This document shows positions 45,777 through 58,139 of a DNA stretch of 64,000 nucleotides, one piece after another (positions within the stretch are counted from its first letter, which is position 1; every line of letters begins with the position of its first letter). Made by a program: the position numbers and the translations under genes. This DNA is from Hydractinia symbiolongicarpus (Eukaryota > Cnidaria > Hydrozoa > Anthoathecata > Hydractiniidae): assembly GCF_029227915.1 (NCBI RefSeq), contig NC_079875.1, forward strand, positions 29,450,001 to 29,514,000, read 5' to 3'. Below the pieces are notes generated by a model. The model did no database searches. It was given only the letters and a program-made list of their open reading frames with translations, and was not told the origin of the DNA.

Positions 45777-48700
45777 ATAATTGTCATTTAGAGTCGACAA
45801 CTTGGTTAAATGTTCTATATATTTTAGTCGTAAAATTGATAAACGAGGCATATAAAGGAGACGAGTGTTTTATATTTGCTATTTTACGTATTGATACAAG
45901 AAAATGGTCACTTAGGGACGACAAACTCGTTAAAGGTTGTATATATTTTAGTCGTAAAATTGATGAACGAGGCATTTAAAGGAGACAAGTGTTATATATT
46001 TGCTATTTTACGTATTGATACAAGAAAATTGTCATGCAGAGCCGACAACCTAGTCTGAGGTTCTATATATTTTAGTTGTAAAATTCATAAACGAGGCATT
46101 TTAAAGTGACGAGTGTCATGTATTTGCGATGTATGTGTCATGTATTTACTTTAGGGTTAACAACCTCGTCTCAGGTTCTATATATTTTAGTCGTAAAATT
46201 GATAAACAAGGCATTTAAAGGTGACGAGTGACATGTATTTGCGATTTTTCGTATTCATACAAGATAATTGTCATTTAGAGTCGACAACCTCGTCTCAGGT
46301 TCTATATATTTTAGTCGTAGAATTGATAAACGAGGCATTTAAAGGAGACAAGTGTTATATATTTGCTATTTTACGTATTGATACAAGAAAATTGTCATGC
46401 AGGGCCGACAACCTACTCTCAGGTTCTATATATTTTAGTTGTAAAATTGATAAACGAGGCATTTCAAAGTGACGAGTGTCAGGTATTTGCGATGTATGTG
46501 TCATGTACTTACTTTAGGGTTAACAACCTCGTCTCAGGTTCTATATATTTTAGTCTTAAAATTGTTAAACGAGGCATTTAAATGAAACCCGAGTTACATA
46601 TTCGCTATTTTTCGTATTGATACAAGACAATTGTCATTTAGGGTCGACAACCTCGTTTGAGGTTCTATATATTTTAGCTGTGAAATTCTTAAACGAGGCA
46701 TTTCAAAGTGACGAGTGTCATGTATTTGCGATTTTTTGGTATTGATACAGGATAATTGTCATTTAGGGTCTGCAACCTCGTCTCAGGTTCTATATATTAT
46801 AGCCGTATAATTGATATACGAGGCATTTTAACGTGACGAGTGTTATGTATTTCGGATTTTTCGTATTGGTACAAGATAATTGTACTTTAGGGTTAACAAC
46901 CTCGTCTCAGATTCTATATATTTTAGCCGTGAAATTCTTAAACGAGGCATTTCAAAGTGACGAGTGTCATGTATTTGCGATTTTTCGTATTGATGCAAGA
47001 TAATTGTCATTTAGAGTCGACAACTTGGTTAAATGTTCTATATATTTTAGTTGTAAAATTGATATACGAGGCATATGAAAGTGACGAGTGTCATGTATTT
47101 GCGATTTTTCGTATTGATGCAAGATAATGGTCACTTAGGGACGACAAACTCGTTAAAGGTTGTATATATTTTAGTCGTAAAATTGATAAACGAGGCATTT
47201 TAAAGAAACCAGTGTTATATATTAGCTATTTTTCGTATTGATACAAGAAAATTGTCATGCAGGGCCGACAACCTACTCTCAGGTTCTATATATTTTAGTT
47301 GTAAAATTGATAAACGAGGCATTTCAAAGTGACGAGTGTCAGGTATTTGCGATGTATGTGTCATGTATTTACTTTAGGGTTAACAACCTCGTCTCAGGTT
47401 CTATATATTTTAGTCTTAAAATTGTTAAACGAGGCATTTAAATGAAACCCGAGTTACATATTCGCTATTTTTCGTATTGATACAAGACAATTGTCATTTA
47501 GGGTCGACAACCTCGTTTGAGGTTCTATATATTTTAGCTGTGAAATTCTTAAACGAGGCATTTCAAAGTGACGAGTGTCATGTATTTGCGATTTTTGGTA
47601 TTGATGCAAGATAATTGTCATTTAGCGTCGACAACTTGGTTAAATGTTCTATATATTTTAGTCGTAAAATTGATAAACGAGGCATATAAAGGAGACAAGT
47701 GTTTTATATTTGCTATTTTACGTATTGATACAAGAAAATGGTCACTTATGGACGACAAACTCGTTAAAGGTTGTATATATTTTAGTCGTAAAATTGATAA
47801 ACGAGGCATTTTAAAGAAACCAGTGTTATATATTAGCTATTTTTCGTATTGATACAAGACAATTGTCATTTAGAGTCGACAACCTCGTCTGAGGTTCTAT
47901 ATATTTTAGCCGTAAAATTCTTAAACGAGGCATTTCAAAGTGACGAGTGTCATGTATTTGCGATTTTTGGTATTGATGCAAGATAATTGTCATTTAGAGT
48001 CGACAACTTGGTTAAATGTTCTATATATTTTAGTCGTAAAATTGATAAACGAGGCATATAAAGGAGACAAGTGTTTTATATTTGCTATTTTACGTATTGA
48101 TACAAGAAAATGGTCACTTATGGACGACAAACTCGTTAAAGGTTGTATATATTTTAGTCGTAAAATTGATAAACGAGGCATTTTAAAGAAACCAGTGTTA
48201 TATATTAGCTATTTTTCGTATTGATACAAGACAATTGTCATTTAGAGTCGACAACCTCGTCTGAGGTTCTATATATTTTAGCCGTAAAATTCTTAAACGA
48301 GGCATTTCACAGTGACGAGTGTCATGTATTTGCGATTTTTCGTATTGATGCAAGATAATTGTCATTTAGAGTCGACAACTTGGTTAAATGTTCTATATAT
48401 TTTAGTCGTAAAATTGATAAACGAGGCATATAAAGGAGACGAGTGTTTTATATTTGCTATTTTACGTATTGATACAAGAAAATTGTCATGCAGGGCCGAC
48501 AACCTAGTCTGAGGTTCTATATATTTTAAGTTGTAAAATTGATAAACGAGGCATTTCAAAGTGACGAGTGTCATGTATTTGCGATGTATGTGTCATGTAT
48601 TTACTTTAGGGTTAACAACCTCGTCTCAGGTTCTATATATTTTAGTCGTAAAATTGATAAACAAGGCATTTAAAGGTGACGAGTGACATGTATTTGCGAT

Positions 48701-48961
48701 TTTTCGTATTGATACAAGATAATTGTCATTTAGAGTCGACAACCTCGTCTCAGGTTCTATATATTTTAGTCGTAGAATTGATAAACGAGGCATTTAAAGG
48801 AGACAAGTGTTATATATTTGCTATTTTACGTATTGATACAAGAAAATTGTCATGCAGGGCCGACAACCTACTCTCAGGTTCTATATATTTTAGTTGTAAA
48901 ATTGATAAACGAGGCATTTCAAAGTGACGAGTGTCAGGTATTTGCGATGTATGTGTCATGT
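45777..48961 (+). repeat. 124-bp satellite array, forward block 2
   Basis: About 25 units, same family as at 25-33 kb but with different subtypes ('acttggttaaatgttcta', 'catgcagggccgacaaccta'). A higher-order repeat is visible: 46221-46580 recurs at about 48676 (offset 2455 bp), and three-unit blocks of 372 bp recur at 47618, 47990 and 48362. Open frames of 60-94 codons are repeat artefacts. Confidence 0.95.
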
Positions 48962-49460
48962 CCCAGTGGGCACTTCAACGTTGAATCAACGTTGAAAAGA
49001 CGTTGCTTGCGACGTTGAAAAGACGTTGATTTTACGTTGCAAATGAAAGTTTTTTTGACGTCTTTTTCCGACGTCTATTCAACGTCGGACATCAACGTCT
49101 TTTCAACGTTGAAACAACGTCTCGCAACGTCTTTTCAACGTTGAAACAACGTCTCGCAACGTCTTTTCAACGTTGAAACAACGTTGCAGGACGTTGTTTC
49201 AACGTTGAAAAGACGTTGATGTCCGACGTTGAATAGACGTCGGAAAAAGACGTCAAAAAAACTTTCATTTGCAACGTAAAATCAACGTCTTTTCAACGTC
49301 GCAAGCTACGTTGAAACAACGTCCTGCAACGTCTCTTCAACGTTGAAACAACGTCTCGCTACGTCTTTTAAACATTGAAATAACTTCTCGCAACGTCTTT
49401 TCAACGTTGAAAAAACGTCTAACAACGTCTAATCAACGTCGTTTGGAAATGCTCTCGCAA
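48962..49460. repeat. Left subterminal repeat region of the CACTA element
   Basis: Dense array of TTCAACGTTGAA, AACGTC and GACGTT words in both orientations. It includes a perfect 116-bp inverted repeat, arms 49005-49120 and 49191-49306, with a 70-bp loop of three similar 'acgtcttttcaacgttgaaa' repeats. Such subterminal repeats are transposase-binding sites in characterised CACTA elements; here that is inference. Confidence 0.9.
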
Positions 49461-50433
49461 CCGTTATTCAGCGTCTTTTCAACCTTAAGAAACAGACAAA
49501 CTTGACCGAATCAAATCATAATCGCCATTGTGGCTTCAGTTTTATATGTCCATAGTTTACATGTCCATGTATCTATTCCCTAGCATGATTCCGACGCTTA
49601 TATTTGTGTTACGTTATTTGTACATGGTTATTGCGAAAAAGAAATAAAATCATTTCTACGATATGTCATTTTTTTATTATAAACATCGGCAGTATATACA
49701 ACTTCTCCGCTGAAAACTTCCTAAATGAAACTTAACGGAGTTTTATAATACAAAATATAAAAACGATATTTCAAGTATTCACAACTGGTACTATGTGAGA
49801 ATCTCCAGCGTTCCAACCCAATGCAAAAAATGTAACGCAGCAATGACGAGGTTGTTAAACGTGCAGTATTTGCAAATTTATAGCTGCGATTTCATGTGCC
49901 AGGCACGCCTCCTGATAAGGCAGCCTGTTAGTATGCTCAAATCACCTAAAGTGTCAAGCAAAACTGTTGCACCGAAGTCTTTAATCAAGCATTGGTTAGA
50001 GAAAAAGTATGTTTTCTTAATGAAGTCAGAGTTGAATACAAGGGTGTTTGTTAAGGATACCAGATGCGAATAAATACGATCATGATGCTATACTTTATAA
50101 AAAGTGTGAAAAGCCACCGTCCTCACCAGGTGCAAGAAGTCCAGGAATCGAGGTTGAAAATTACAATAAAAATATAATGAATATTATATTAGCACTGTAT
50201 TTCCTTAAAAAAAGCACCCACTCATGCATATTCCATACTTTTACTAGTCACAAGTCCGATCTCTAGTAGAAACACTAAAAATTGTTGAGCTAAAATCACT
50301 TTAACATTTTGCCATTCTAATTTTCTGCCACCCAATCAAAATTAATATAAGCTAGAAGAATTTATTACGGCGCTTGAAAAATTTATAATCCTCTCTGATA
50401 TAAAAGTTGTAAATTATTTAAAAATTAATCGAT
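49461..50433. other. 3' side of CACTA interior, no intact gene
   Basis: Contains one diverged copy (49889-49980) of the 162-bp repeat found at 54.07-54.6 kb ('gtgccaggcacgcct', 'aaggcagcctgttag', 'gtgtcaagca'). Open frames at 49795-50073 and 50048-50266 span it and are not convincing. Confidence 0.5.
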
Positions 50434-53360
50434 TTAATTTTCTTCGGCATTAGTTCTTCCCGCTCCTCCACATCTATCAGGTGCATATTTAAGGATTGAT
50501 GCCGTACACGCACGAACTTCTCCTTCTGTCGCATTCTTTTGATGTTTGATAACAGTTTCTACAACGTAACAAAATTCTTATCACATATTGATGGAGGTAG
50601 TTTACAGTACAACAGCTGGACAAATAGATTTCCTCAGATTAATGTGTATTTTTCCCCCTGAACGTCGACCCCTCGAAATGGCGGGAAAAACTTAATACAA
50701 ACTTGTCGGTTTGGATTAGCACTTTAATAAGAGCTATTGTATTTATTTGTACATATTTTAACCGACAATAAATAAATTAACAACAACAAACTAAAACGCT
50801 TACAAGCACATATATAAATTGAATATTAGGAATAGGATTTTTTTACTAACCGACAACAGCTTTATATAAGTTCATCCTTGCAAACCCAACCTTTTCACTT
50901 TTTCCCTTCCCTTTCATGTTGAGTGCCGACATTACTTCATTATTCATGATTCTATAATGAAAGTGGAATAAAAGTAAAACAATCGACATCGTAAGCGCAT
51001 TTAATATATAGTTGCGAGTCCATTAGGCTGCGGGGCCGCATTCCGTAAACTATTCATTCAATTAAATAATTCTTGGACCTCGTGCACGATTTTTTTATGG
51101 AGAAGATGAAACGAAGCATGTGGGCACAACAAAGTGATTTTCCACTACCACTGTAAACTACACAACAAAGGTTAGTACATTTTAAATTCTCTAAGGGGTA
51201 CTTATGCTTTGACTCACTTTAACAGAACATTTTTCACATTTTCGCGAATTTTTGAGCCACCAACTCTTGATAACTGGGATAGCTGTAAAATGAAACATAT
51301 ATCAATAAATATATTTCTAGCTACAGGTGCACACAAACACAAAAGTAGAAAAGTAGTATTTAGCTAGCTATAGTTGTTTCCAGGAGGGACAACAAAGGCA
51401 GTTCTTTAAGCTGTGTTCACACTTCATTAGAAGTGTAAGAATTCTCAGATCCAGGTTAACATTATCAAATTTTGAAAAAGAAAACAAGGAACTTTTGAGA
51501 AAAATGAGTGGCATATTTGGATTTATCAGCAAAAATTATATAACATAGGAAATTTAGAATACCAAGAGATTATTAGAACAGGATTTATTGTAATTTAAAG
51601 TTTTTAAATTTTATAAGAGTTAAAAAATTTCACTGCAGTTAATTTGTGTGGTCATTTCTTCATACAACATCAAAAGTTTGGCAGTTGTACTTAGTGTATA
51701 AACTTGAAAATTTGCATGTTTCCATAAATTTTGATGCTGAATTTAAATATGTTGGTCATTTTTGTTAAAAATGATCAGAAAATTCCAAGCATGTTAACCC
51801 GGATCCGAGAATAAGTGAACATGCTGTCAGGCTAAATAGTGTGTTTCATGTATCCTTTGGGAAAAAATGAATGTAAATGTTTAACTGACCAATCTATCAT
51901 AGTTTGACTTGTCTTTTAATGTCTCCTCAAACTCTATTAGCTCTTGAACACTCTTTAGCAGTTCAAATGGCTCCTGTGGTTGAGCTGTGTCCGGCTCTGC
52001 TGCTTTTTCATTTTGTCTTCCCAACAAATTCCTGATATCGGTTAGGAGATACAATACCCTCTTCTGAAACTCTAAATCATAATTGGATTTTTTATTTACT
52101 AAATATATATATACCATGTATTTCAGTGGGATATTTTAAACATATCTATTTTATTGAATCCTGCTTTGTAATTACAACTTACTTCCTGTCGACATAGGAA
52201 AGGGATCGTTTCCAGAACTTCCACCTGCATTCTGTGATCCAGATGGTGTTTGTCTTACTGGACTGACATGCTTCCTCTTTAAACTATTTGGTGGTGTATG
52301 TGTTGGTGTTGTGTTTTGATGTTGTATCAATGGTCTGACTTCTGGTGACATGATGGATGAGTCTGTAAGCACATAAAAAAGGTATTTAATATCAATGTTG
52401 TATTAAGGGTATAAAAAAGTGCGAGAATAAAAGCGTGCAAAATAAAAAAGTGTGAAACTTGTTATCCCATGAAAACACTAAAATCGCACTTCCTAAAAAT
52501 GTTGCCGATTAACACTAATTAATTCCGCCCTAATCTAAAAAAATTGAGGGACTAAAATTAATCCCACACTTTTTTTATTTTCACACTTTATACCCTTAAG
52601 GTATATAATATGCCTTATGTACTAATCTTTGTGCATATTAAATTCCACATATTTGTGCTTAAAGAATGTACATGTATATACAAATAAGAAATCTGTTTTG
52701 AACATTTTGTAAAAAAATTATGTAAGCACTTACCAGAGTCTTGAGCATCATCTTCTATATGTCGATATGTCATTGGTGGTTCACTTGGTATTGGTTTTTC
52801 TAAAAGTTTTCATTTTTGCATAAAAAAATCATAGCAACAGTGCTTTTCAAAAATAAATGTTTGAAAACTTTGAACATTTCGAAATACACAAAGTAAAAAC
52901 GTAACAAGCTTTTACGAATTGCATAAAAATTGCATAAAAATTTCTGGAATACAAAATTAATCATACTTTTTGTAAACAATACATCACAAGACGGCGAGCT
53001 TTGTTTTTTTGTGATGACTTCTTCGTCATCCGTTTCTGCCTCCGTGAAATCAAACTCCTCACATAGTTTTCTATCTGTAAAGATAATATATAATGGTTCT
53101 GATACATGATTAGTTTTTTTTAAAGTTGTATTTGACTAATTAATTGAAGTAAAGCCACTTAGCATCGTACCTCCTGTAATTTTAACTCGGACTAGTGGAA
53201 ATTTGTGCCATAATGCTGTAGGTTCTTTTAATTCTGCAGCTGCCTTCTCGACATTCAAAAAACTTGGCCAGTAGACTAAATTATTTTTTATCCAAACTGT
53301 TGGTATTGTACCTTCTTCTTCTTGTTTGTTTTCCAACCATATTGCTCGGCTCCAACTCAT
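50434..53360 (-). CDS. DUF4806-like CACTA accessory protein, eight exons
   Basis: Exons (minus strand): 53360-53171, 53074-52967, 52799-52734, 52362-52183, 52071-51890, 51282-51218, 50951-50851, 50558-50434. Every intron is GT-AG and every split codon rejoins, giving 338 residues ending at TAA. The N-terminus 'MSWSRAIWLENKQEEEGTIP' with 'WIKNNLVYWPS' and 'WHKFPLVRV' looks like a small globular domain. It is followed by an acidic and then a Pro/Ser/Thr-rich linker with a basic patch 'LKRKHVSPVRQ'. The C-terminal about 180 residues ('FELLKSVQELIEFEETLKD', 'LLSQLSRVGGSKIRENVKNV', 'NMKGKGKSEKVGFARMNLY') follow the pattern of DUF4806, a domain recurrent in invertebrate transposon-linked proteins. 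It lies last in the three-gene set. Function unknown; a DNA-binding or regulatory partner of the transposase is possible. Confidence 0.85.
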
Positions 53361-54060
53361 TTTATTCAAATATAGCTAATATAAAACAATGGTTACTCAA
53401 GGGAATTAAGGATTTAAATATTGACTTAACATGACAAGATCAAATACCGGATTGTAAGACTGTCGAATGAGGCATGAAGTTGGCTGATAGAAAATCTCAA
53501 TCTTTTTCCAGCTCTTTGCAATAATTACAAGTTTAATAACTAAGTTTTAACCTAATTTGTATATATACATAATACTAGTGGTGTGTGCAGGTCTCTGGTA
53601 TAAAGCAAGTAGTGATCACCAAGTTAATTTTCTTATTTTTGTTATAATTTTAGTGTAAGAATTGTAATTTATCAAGCAAGCAAGCACTCTATTTTTTAAT
53701 AGAATTCCACAGGTGCACAAAATGTATTGAAGGAACCTTCAAGCAGACAATACAATCATAAGTTTTCAATCCTCTACGTTTATTTATCAGCATTTTCACT
53801 TCTGCATAGTTATGAATGTCTTTCAAGTACTTAAATGTCACAATTTTTTGCGAATCGATCGAGTTCAGATATTTCGCGGGATTAAATTTTAGTCAATATG
53901 CCTTTTTCATGAAAAGTTGGATTTTTTAAGTCAAAACAAATTAAAAGAATTTACATGGGCTTTGGAACAAAACATGCAGCTTTTTAAATATGATGATTTA
54001 TAACTAAGAATTACTAAATACTTGATATTTAGCTTCAGCTATATATTTTTTTGTCACAAT
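53361..54060. other. Non-coding spacer inside the CACTA element
   Basis: AT-rich spacer between the kinase 3' end and the DUF4806-like gene; presumably holds that gene's promoter. No gene seen. Confidence 0.4.
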
Positions 54061-54068
54061 GTTTTCGA

Positions 54069-54600
54069 ATAGATTGCTATAAATGCTTGCATATGCCAGG
54101 CACGCCCTCTTATAAGGCAGCCTGTTAGCATGCTCCAACCACCTGTATGTGTCAAGCATAACTGGTGCACATGAAAGCAAAATAGCAAAAATTTTAAATG
54201 GTTATTGAATCAAAAGTTATATCTTCAAATAGATTGCTATAAGTATGCTTGCATGTGCCAGGCACGCCCTCTTATAAGGCAGCCTGTCAGCATGCTCCAA
54301 CCACCTGTATGTGTCAAGCATAACTGGTGCACATGAAAGCAAAATAGCAAAAATTTTAAATGGTTATTGAATCAAAAGTTATATCTTCAAATAGATTGCT
54401 ATAAGTATGCTTGCATGTGCCAGGCACGCCCTCTTATAAGGCAGCCTGTCAGCATGCTCCAACCACCTGTATGTGTCAAGCATAACTGGTGCACATGAAA
54501 GCAAAATAGCAAAAAATTTAAATGGTTATTGAATCAAAAGTTATATCTTCAAATAAATTAGTAAACGTATGCTTGCATATGCCAGGCATGCATTAATTTC
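54069..54600. repeat. 162-bp tandem repeat inside the CACTA element
   Basis: The word 'gccaggca(c/t)gc' lies at 54095, 54257, 54419 and 54581, an exact 162-bp period over about 3.1 copies. The inner copies are nearly identical ('cttataaggcagcctgt', 'catgctccaaccacctgtat', 'gcacatgaaagcaaaatagc'). A single diverged copy is at about 49889. Confidence 0.95.
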
Positions 54601-54768
54601 GCAAATCAGTCAATGAAAATTTTTGGGAGACTTAATTTCTCGAATGCAATGCAAATTCGCAAAAAATTCTGACAATAAATATATATGTAGAATAAAATAT
54701 AAATATTTTATTGTTTTGTTTTTACATAGAGTGCTCAATAAAAATCGAGCTGAATAATATATAAATTA

Positions 54769-56090
54769 TTATAATCTACTGAGTTGAATAAGCAATTGAG
54801 ACAACAAAGGTCTCTCATGTGGTTTGTTTTTTAACATGTTTGTTGCAATCATCAAAAGCTTTTCTGATGCAACATGTTTAGCAATACTTTCAAAGTTGTA
54901 TCCCAATGTATATACATCTGTTTCACAGGAGACATATGAGCCAGGTACATTGCGCAATTCGAATGCCAGGTGTCTGTGAATGGTGTTGTATCTTTGATGC
55001 TTTGGAGTCCCGGGTTTTATAGAGTAACGGACTGGGTCTTCCACCAAGGTTGCTTTTCCAAAATCAATTATCTTAACATGCTTCAAATTGCGCAATAAGA
55101 TGTTACGTGAATGGAGATCATTGTGTAATATCCCTTTGTTGTGTAAGTCATGTAAAGCATGTATTAAATCAATACATATTGGCTTCCAATATGGCAACTT
55201 AACACTATTTGATATAGTATCACCCAAAGTTGGGGCAGTCACATCATTGCCAATAAACTCTAAAATCAACCTATTCGGTTCACACATACCAAATACAAAA
55301 GCAAAATTAGGATGACCAGACATCTCCAATGATATGGCACATTCTGCAAGCATTTCTGTCCTTCCAAGTTTTTCTGAAAAAATCTTTACTGCCACCTTCT
55401 GTTGTATACTAGGTATAAAACCTTCTTTGACTGTACCAAACACACCAGAACCTAATATCTCCTGTTTCAGCATCAGGTCTGTTCGATTAAAAATCTGCAG
55501 CTTGCTGTTTAATTTCCTGAGAATATTGTGGCTTTTGTTTTGATGCAATTTAATCAAGGAGCCTGAATATGTGATTGGACCAGATTGTTTCAATGTGGTT
55601 ACAGGTTTCCTTTTCTTTACCTCCCTTTTCAAAATTGAATTATTTTTTTCCAACTCCATTATCCTTTTCTCCTGGAGTAAGGATTTTTCAACCTCCACTT
55701 CAATCAATTGTTGTTTTTTCAATTTTAATTTTTCCCTCTTGTTTTGGTTCCTTCTTTTCCTTGATTCAGCAGAACGTGGATGTTTCCTACATAAATATAC
55801 CAAGAACAAATTCATTTTAGGAATACCTTGAGTGAACTGAACTTTTCGTTAGCTAAAACCCTAATAAATATGAAAATTGTATAGAACAACACCTTGAAAG
55901 GGCTATGATTTGATTCAACAATAGTCATTTTGTTAATTCACGAAAAATGTCTGTCTACCTTACTACTAATACAAAAGCTGACATTGCTAAAATTAGTTAG
56001 CTCGATTGTTATCAACTGTAATATTGTGTGTTTGGATAGTGGAATAAATGCATACCTTTTAATGCTATCTTTGGTAGCTAAATTCTCCAT
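54769..56090 (-). CDS. Protein kinase carried by the CACTA element, two exons
   Basis: Exon 1 (56090-56056, 'MENLATKDSIK') ends at gtatgc. Exon 2 (55786-54769) follows 'tttatgtag', and the split codon AG|G restores the frame, giving 350 residues. Residues about 12-75 are a basic, coiled-coil-like segment ('SRKRRNQNKREKLKLKKQQ'). The kinase domain spans about 118-350: Gly loop 'LGSGVFGTVKEG', ATP-binding 'VAVKIF' (K146), a helix-C Glu candidate (E160), catalytic loop 'LHNDLHSRNILL' (D235, N240), 'IIDFGKA' (D253), 'ETDVYTLG' (subdomain IX) and a late Arg (about 337). All residues needed for phosphotransfer are present; the catalytic loop is HND rather than HRD. It lies between the transposase and the DUF4806-like gene on the same strand. 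Substrate unknown. It could be a captured host gene or a stable part of the family. Confidence 0.85.
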
Positions 56091-56190
56091 GATTAAGTAA
56101 AGATGTTCTTGTAATGTAATATATTTAAAGTTCTAAAACATATAGAATCTATATTATGAATTGAATATCAGTTATTAATAAATATATATC

Positions 56191-58074
56191 CTAATTAACA
56201 TCATGATGTAGTGGAAATAATGCTAAACCTTTCTCCGTTACAATATTTACCACTTTCCTTTTCAGCTCTGTCATTGGTATTTCCATCCGTCTCAACAATC
56301 GCATTTTGTTTTGTGGAATAAGGCAAATATCTAATTTCATTGAGTCACAAGGTGAATGAAATAAGCTTTCAGTGATCTCGTTAGCTGCTACATCACATAT
56401 TACACTTTCATTCATAATTTCCTTTATAAATATGTAACTACCATTTTTCAATAAAAAACAATTATCTCTATTTCGACTTGACATCACTGTTTTTAGCACT
56501 TTTTTTGAATATTTTGTTCCACAATTTTCAAGCTCAGTAATACGTTTGACTACTTGTACTGTAGGATTTTGTGAATTACGAACAAATTTTTTTAGAATTT
56601 GCAAGTAATTTTCAAATGGAAAGCACGACATGGCATCTAAGGGCAAGTTGAATTTCTCGACGTCAGATGATAGATGAATTAAATTATGCACGTTGTATGA
56701 GCAGAAATAATTTCCATAAAATTCTTGTGAATTTGTCACAAAATATTCCAGAAGTTGATGAGCATAATTCAAGTAAGCAGACCTGATACCACCATTAGAT
56801 TCCAACATGATTTTGATAGCAATTGATAATGATAGGAAATGAGTAAAGGCTTCCTTTGACAATATACCTTTTAATACAATTGGCCCTGTGAATAGTAAGA
56901 ATTGTCTAAATTCTGTGGCCTTCCATCTGCAGAATTCGTTCAGTGATCGTGGTTGACGAACAAATTCAGATGGAAGTGTACCATTTAGCTGAACCAACTT
57001 GCTGGAAATTAACGTTATTTGATTTCTGGATAATTTGCATAGTCTTGGACCATCTTTAATCAGGAAATTCAGTAGACGTTTAACGACCCCTAGACATACC
57101 AAATGCATGTAATCTAAAACAAAGTCTGTAACACAACATATGTTATACTGTATCAGGGGGCTTAATTTGAGCTGGTGTTTTTTGTACTCATATTTTAGAA
57201 AACCAGCGTCAGTACGGGGATTTTTATCAATGTCATTAAAGATTATCCGACCTTCGATATACTCTCCAGCAACAGTACAACGTTCACAACCGTCGTATCC
57301 TGTATGGCCTTTTATGCCTTTTAAAAATTGCCTTGCTGGGGCGTCGCAAGTGAAAAAGTGCAAAGCCACTCGTACATCAATATCATTTACGATCATGGTA
57401 TCACTTCGAAGTTTATGCAGCTCTTCCAGAAATTCATGGCAAAAGTATTCAACAGGTGTTGGTTTGCTATTGCCACAAAAAAGTGCTATCACAAATGGTG
57501 TTGCATATTCAAATTGACCTAGAATTGGCCAAAATTGGGTGCTTGATGACTTATATAAAGGTATTCCATCTATATTTATTGCAAGCTTGATATATTCTGT
57601 TACGGTGATGTTCGGATTGTTAAGAAGCATTCGTCTTATTCCATTTTCTATGCCCAAGTAAACATATTTTCCCGCACAGATTGAATCTGTGTTCACGTTT
57701 CTTGGTGTCTTGAGAAGAGTGCGACTATCTTTTGGGAGAGTATGCCCATTTTTTCTCAAGATGTCCAAAAGTTCATTAACAGAATTTCTTGTAACTCTAT
57801 TTCGCACTGCCCATGACGCAAGTTCTTCCGATAATGTGATGTTTCCCATTGCATCACTTAACCACTCTTCATCACTACTACTGCCACTGTCATTTACAGT
57901 ATCAGTTGAGTCAATATAACAGTCCATGCTACATGAATTGCTTTCAATGTAACACTCTTCAAAAATTTGATTTCCCCCTTCCCTGTGAGTTTCAACTGCA
58001 TCATCGCTATCACTGCTTCTTGCAAGTTTGTTCACTTCAGCAATATTTTTTCTGTATCTTTTCAAATATGCCAT
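56191..58074 (-). CDS. CACTA/EnSpm transposase (Tnp2 family)
   Basis: 627 codons in one exon. 'tttttttag' lies 4 bases before the ATG, so a 5' UTR intron is likely. The N-terminus is basic ('MAYLKRYRKN') then acidic/Ser-rich. From residue about 165 it follows the Tnp2 pattern: 'INIDGIPLYKSSSTQFWPIL' (D169), 'FFTCDAPARQFLKGIKGHTG' (D244), 'CERC' zinc ligands (C263, C266), 'NPRTDAGF' and 'DYMHLVCLGVVKRLLNF' (D321), then a helical C-terminal region with 'NVHNLIHLSSDVE'. In the CMC superfamily the DDE/D nuclease cuts at both element ends; the first two acidic residues are clear here and the third was not assigned. No stop or frameshift interrupts it. It is the first gene of the minus-strand set, and its start faces the right end of the element. 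Confidence 0.9.
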   Translation of the reverse strand: MAYLKRYRKNIAEVNKLARSSDSDDAVETHREGGNQIFEECYIESNSCSMDCYIDSTDTVNDSGSSSDEEWLSDAMGNITLSEELASWAVRNRVTRNSVNELLDILRKNGHTLPKDSRTLLKTPRNVNTDSICAGKYVYLGIENGIRRMLLNNPNITVTEYIKLAINIDGIPLYKSSSTQFWPILGQFEYATPFVIALFCGNSKPTPVEYFCHEFLEELHKLRSDTMIVNDIDVRVALHFFTCDAPARQFLKGIKGHTGYDGCERCTVAGEYIEGRIIFNDIDKNPRTDAGFLKYEYKKHQLKLSPLIQYNICCVTDFVLDYMHLVCLGVVKRLLNFLIKDGPRLCKLSRNQITLISSKLVQLNGTLPSEFVRQPRSLNEFCRWKATEFRQFLLFTGPIVLKGILSKEAFTHFLSLSIAIKIMLESNGGIRSAYLNYAHQLLEYFVTNSQEFYGNYFCSYNVHNLIHLSSDVEKFNLPLDAMSCFPFENYLQILKKFVRNSQNPTVQVVKRITELENCGTKYSKKVLKTVMSSRNRDNCFLLKNGSYIFIKEIMNESVICDVAANEITESLFHSPCDSMKLDICLIPQNKMRLLRRMEIPMTELKRKVVNIVTEKGLALFPLHHDVN

Positions 58075-58139
58075 GACACTAAAAAATATTTTATAATGAT
58101 AAAACGTTTTTATATCATTTGATACCTAAGGGCAGAGAT

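Noticed and set aside
57140-58076. Plus-strand frames opposite the transposase
   Set aside because: Antisense shadows of Tnp2.
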